6,551 nt of DNA from Sediminibacterium sp. (GTDB taxonomy: Bacteria > Bacteroidota > Bacteroidia > Chitinophagales > Chitinophagaceae): assembly GCA_017987615.1 (NCBI GenBank), contig JAGNTI010000075.1, forward strand, positions 1-6,551. The letters are read 5' to 3'. Of the stretch, positions 5,988 through 6,551 are shown one piece after another. The first letter of the stretch is position 1. The number at the start of each line of letters is the position of its first letter. Under the pieces are notes generated by a model. That model did no database searches. It worked only from the letters and a program-made list of their open reading frames with translations, and had not been told where the DNA came from. Position numbers and translations under genes: made by a program.

Positions 5988-6551
5988 TTATTTTTTCTTT
6001 CCTTTTTTAGATTTTTTAGTTTTTTTGGTGCTCGGTTTTGAAACCACCTCTGCTCTCAATTTGATTTTTTGTCCGGCTGGTAAAATACTGTCTTTTGCAA
6101 TAGGTGCATTGAGTGCAAGTACTGAACTTAATAGTACACCTTCTTTTTGGGCAATGCTGTAAATTGTTTCAGTCCCTATTGTGGTATGGCTTTCAGAAGC
6201 ACCATATTTCTGTTTCTTTTCAATAAATAAAATACGGTCTTGGTCTAAAATATTCATTTCAGCAAGTTCATTGTATTCAAACAATTTGCTTAAACTAATT
6301 TTTTGTTGGCTTGCAATAGCAAGTAGTGAACTTCCTTTGGTTGCAACAATGGCCTTGGTATGATTGATAGTTACTTTGGTGTTTTCTAGTAAACTTACAT
6401 GAGTAGTAGGCGCAGGCGTTGGAGTAGGAGCAGGAGCAGGAGCAGGTGCAGGTGAAACCTCTTTGGTTGGTTCAGGTATTACTTCCTTAGTTGGTGCTGG
6501 CGATACTTCTTTAGTTGGTGCAGGTTGAACAACTGGAGTCGCCGTATTGGT
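5988..6551 (-). CDS. LysM-domain cell-wall protein, 5' end beyond the window; possible glucosaminidase
   Basis: The frame is open from the right edge to TAA at 5990-5988, giving 187 C-terminal residues. A shorter reading from a TTG codon at 6284 would cut a LysM domain in half, so it is rejected. In order: a Pro/Ala/Thr-rich linker with a repeated PTKEV unit (visible residues about 6-50), LysM 1 (about 62-113: TKAIVATKGSSLLAIASQ ... ILDQDRILFIEKK), LysM 2 (about 120-166: SHTTIGTETIYSIAQKEG ... ILPAGQKIKLR), then a lysine tail (172-187). LysM domains bind N-acetylglucosamine-containing peptidoglycan. Similar Bacteroidota proteins next to hpt usually begin with a signal peptide and a glucosaminidase (FlgJ-like) domain; that half is not visible, so hydrolase activity is inferred. 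The linker suggests flexible spacing between an N-terminal domain and the wall-binding part. It is the upstream partner of hpt. Confidence 0.87.
   Translation of the reverse strand, partial: TNTATPVVQPAPTKEVSPAPTKEVIPEPTKEVSPAPAPAPAPTPTPAPTTHVSLLENTKVTINHTKAIVATKGSSLLAIASQQKISLSKLFEYNELAEMNILDQDRILFIEKKQKYGASESHTTIGTETIYSIAQKEGVLLSSVLALNAPIAKDSILPAGQKIKLRAEVVSKPSTKKTKKSKKGKKK
6447..6518 (-). repeat. Three imperfect 24-bp tandem repeats coding PTKEV-containing octapeptides
   Basis: Three consecutive 24-base units on the minus strand encode PTKEVSPA, PTKEVIPE and PTKEVSPA. Synonymous differences between the units show they are not freshly duplicated. They lie in the Pro-rich linker of the LysM protein and are followed by a run of alternating Pro and Ala codons (GCAGGA-type repeats on the plus strand, about 6408-6452). 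Confidence 0.8.

Noticed and set aside
5988..6284. A separate 98-residue gene starting at TTG 6284
   Set aside because: The same frame is open to the window edge and the upstream part completes the first LysM domain, so this is only the end of a longer gene.
6181..6363. 60-codon plus-strand open frame
   Set aside because: Antisense to the LysM domains with no family resemblance.

Overview
The window reads as chromosomal DNA from a member of the Bacteroidota, probably a Chitinophagaceae/Sphingobacteriia-type lineage. The signs are AT-rich, compact genes with poor Shine-Dalgarno sites, a Bacteroidota-type omega subunit end, a DUF4835 (PorD-like) protein, a DUF4296 lipoprotein, a type IX secretion (T9SS) C-terminal sorting domain, and promoter boxes of the TAnnTTTG type. 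The placement rests on family recognition only; no search was run. No stretch longer than 300 bases lacks a gene.

Left block, plus strand (1-2401). The window opens in the last 45 codons of what looks like rpoZ (RNA polymerase omega), closed by a strong hairpin terminator. Next come a secreted DUF4835/PorD-like protein and, overlapping it by ATGA, a small DUF4296 lipoprotein. A thiol peroxidase of the AhpE/BCP type follows. The last gene is a 119-residue protein that is almost only a signal peptide plus a T9SS sorting domain, with its own -7 box just after the peroxiredoxin stop.

Middle block (2416-5420). A minus-strand RlmI-like rRNA methyltransferase is divergent from a plus-strand grpE-dnaJ pair. 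GrpE and DnaJ are the nucleotide exchange factor and J-domain co-chaperone of DnaK, which is not in the window. The 100 bp between rlmI and grpE hold two dyad-symmetric sequences, one lying in the spacer of a plausible grpE promoter.

Right block, minus strand (5447-6551). A LysM protein, cut by the window edge, is followed after 4 bp by hpt, a hypoxanthine phosphoribosyltransferase for purine salvage. The visible LysM part has a Pro-rich repeat linker, two LysM domains and a poly-lysine tail. Homologues beside hpt in this phylum often carry an N-terminal glucosaminidase domain, so this may be a peptidoglycan hydrolase.

Most of the window is ordinary housekeeping sequence. No mobile element, CRISPR array, RNA gene or clear novel system is visible. 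The points most worth a second look are the near cargo-less T9SS protein, the dyads upstream of grpE, and the absence of coaBC between rpoZ and the porD-like gene.
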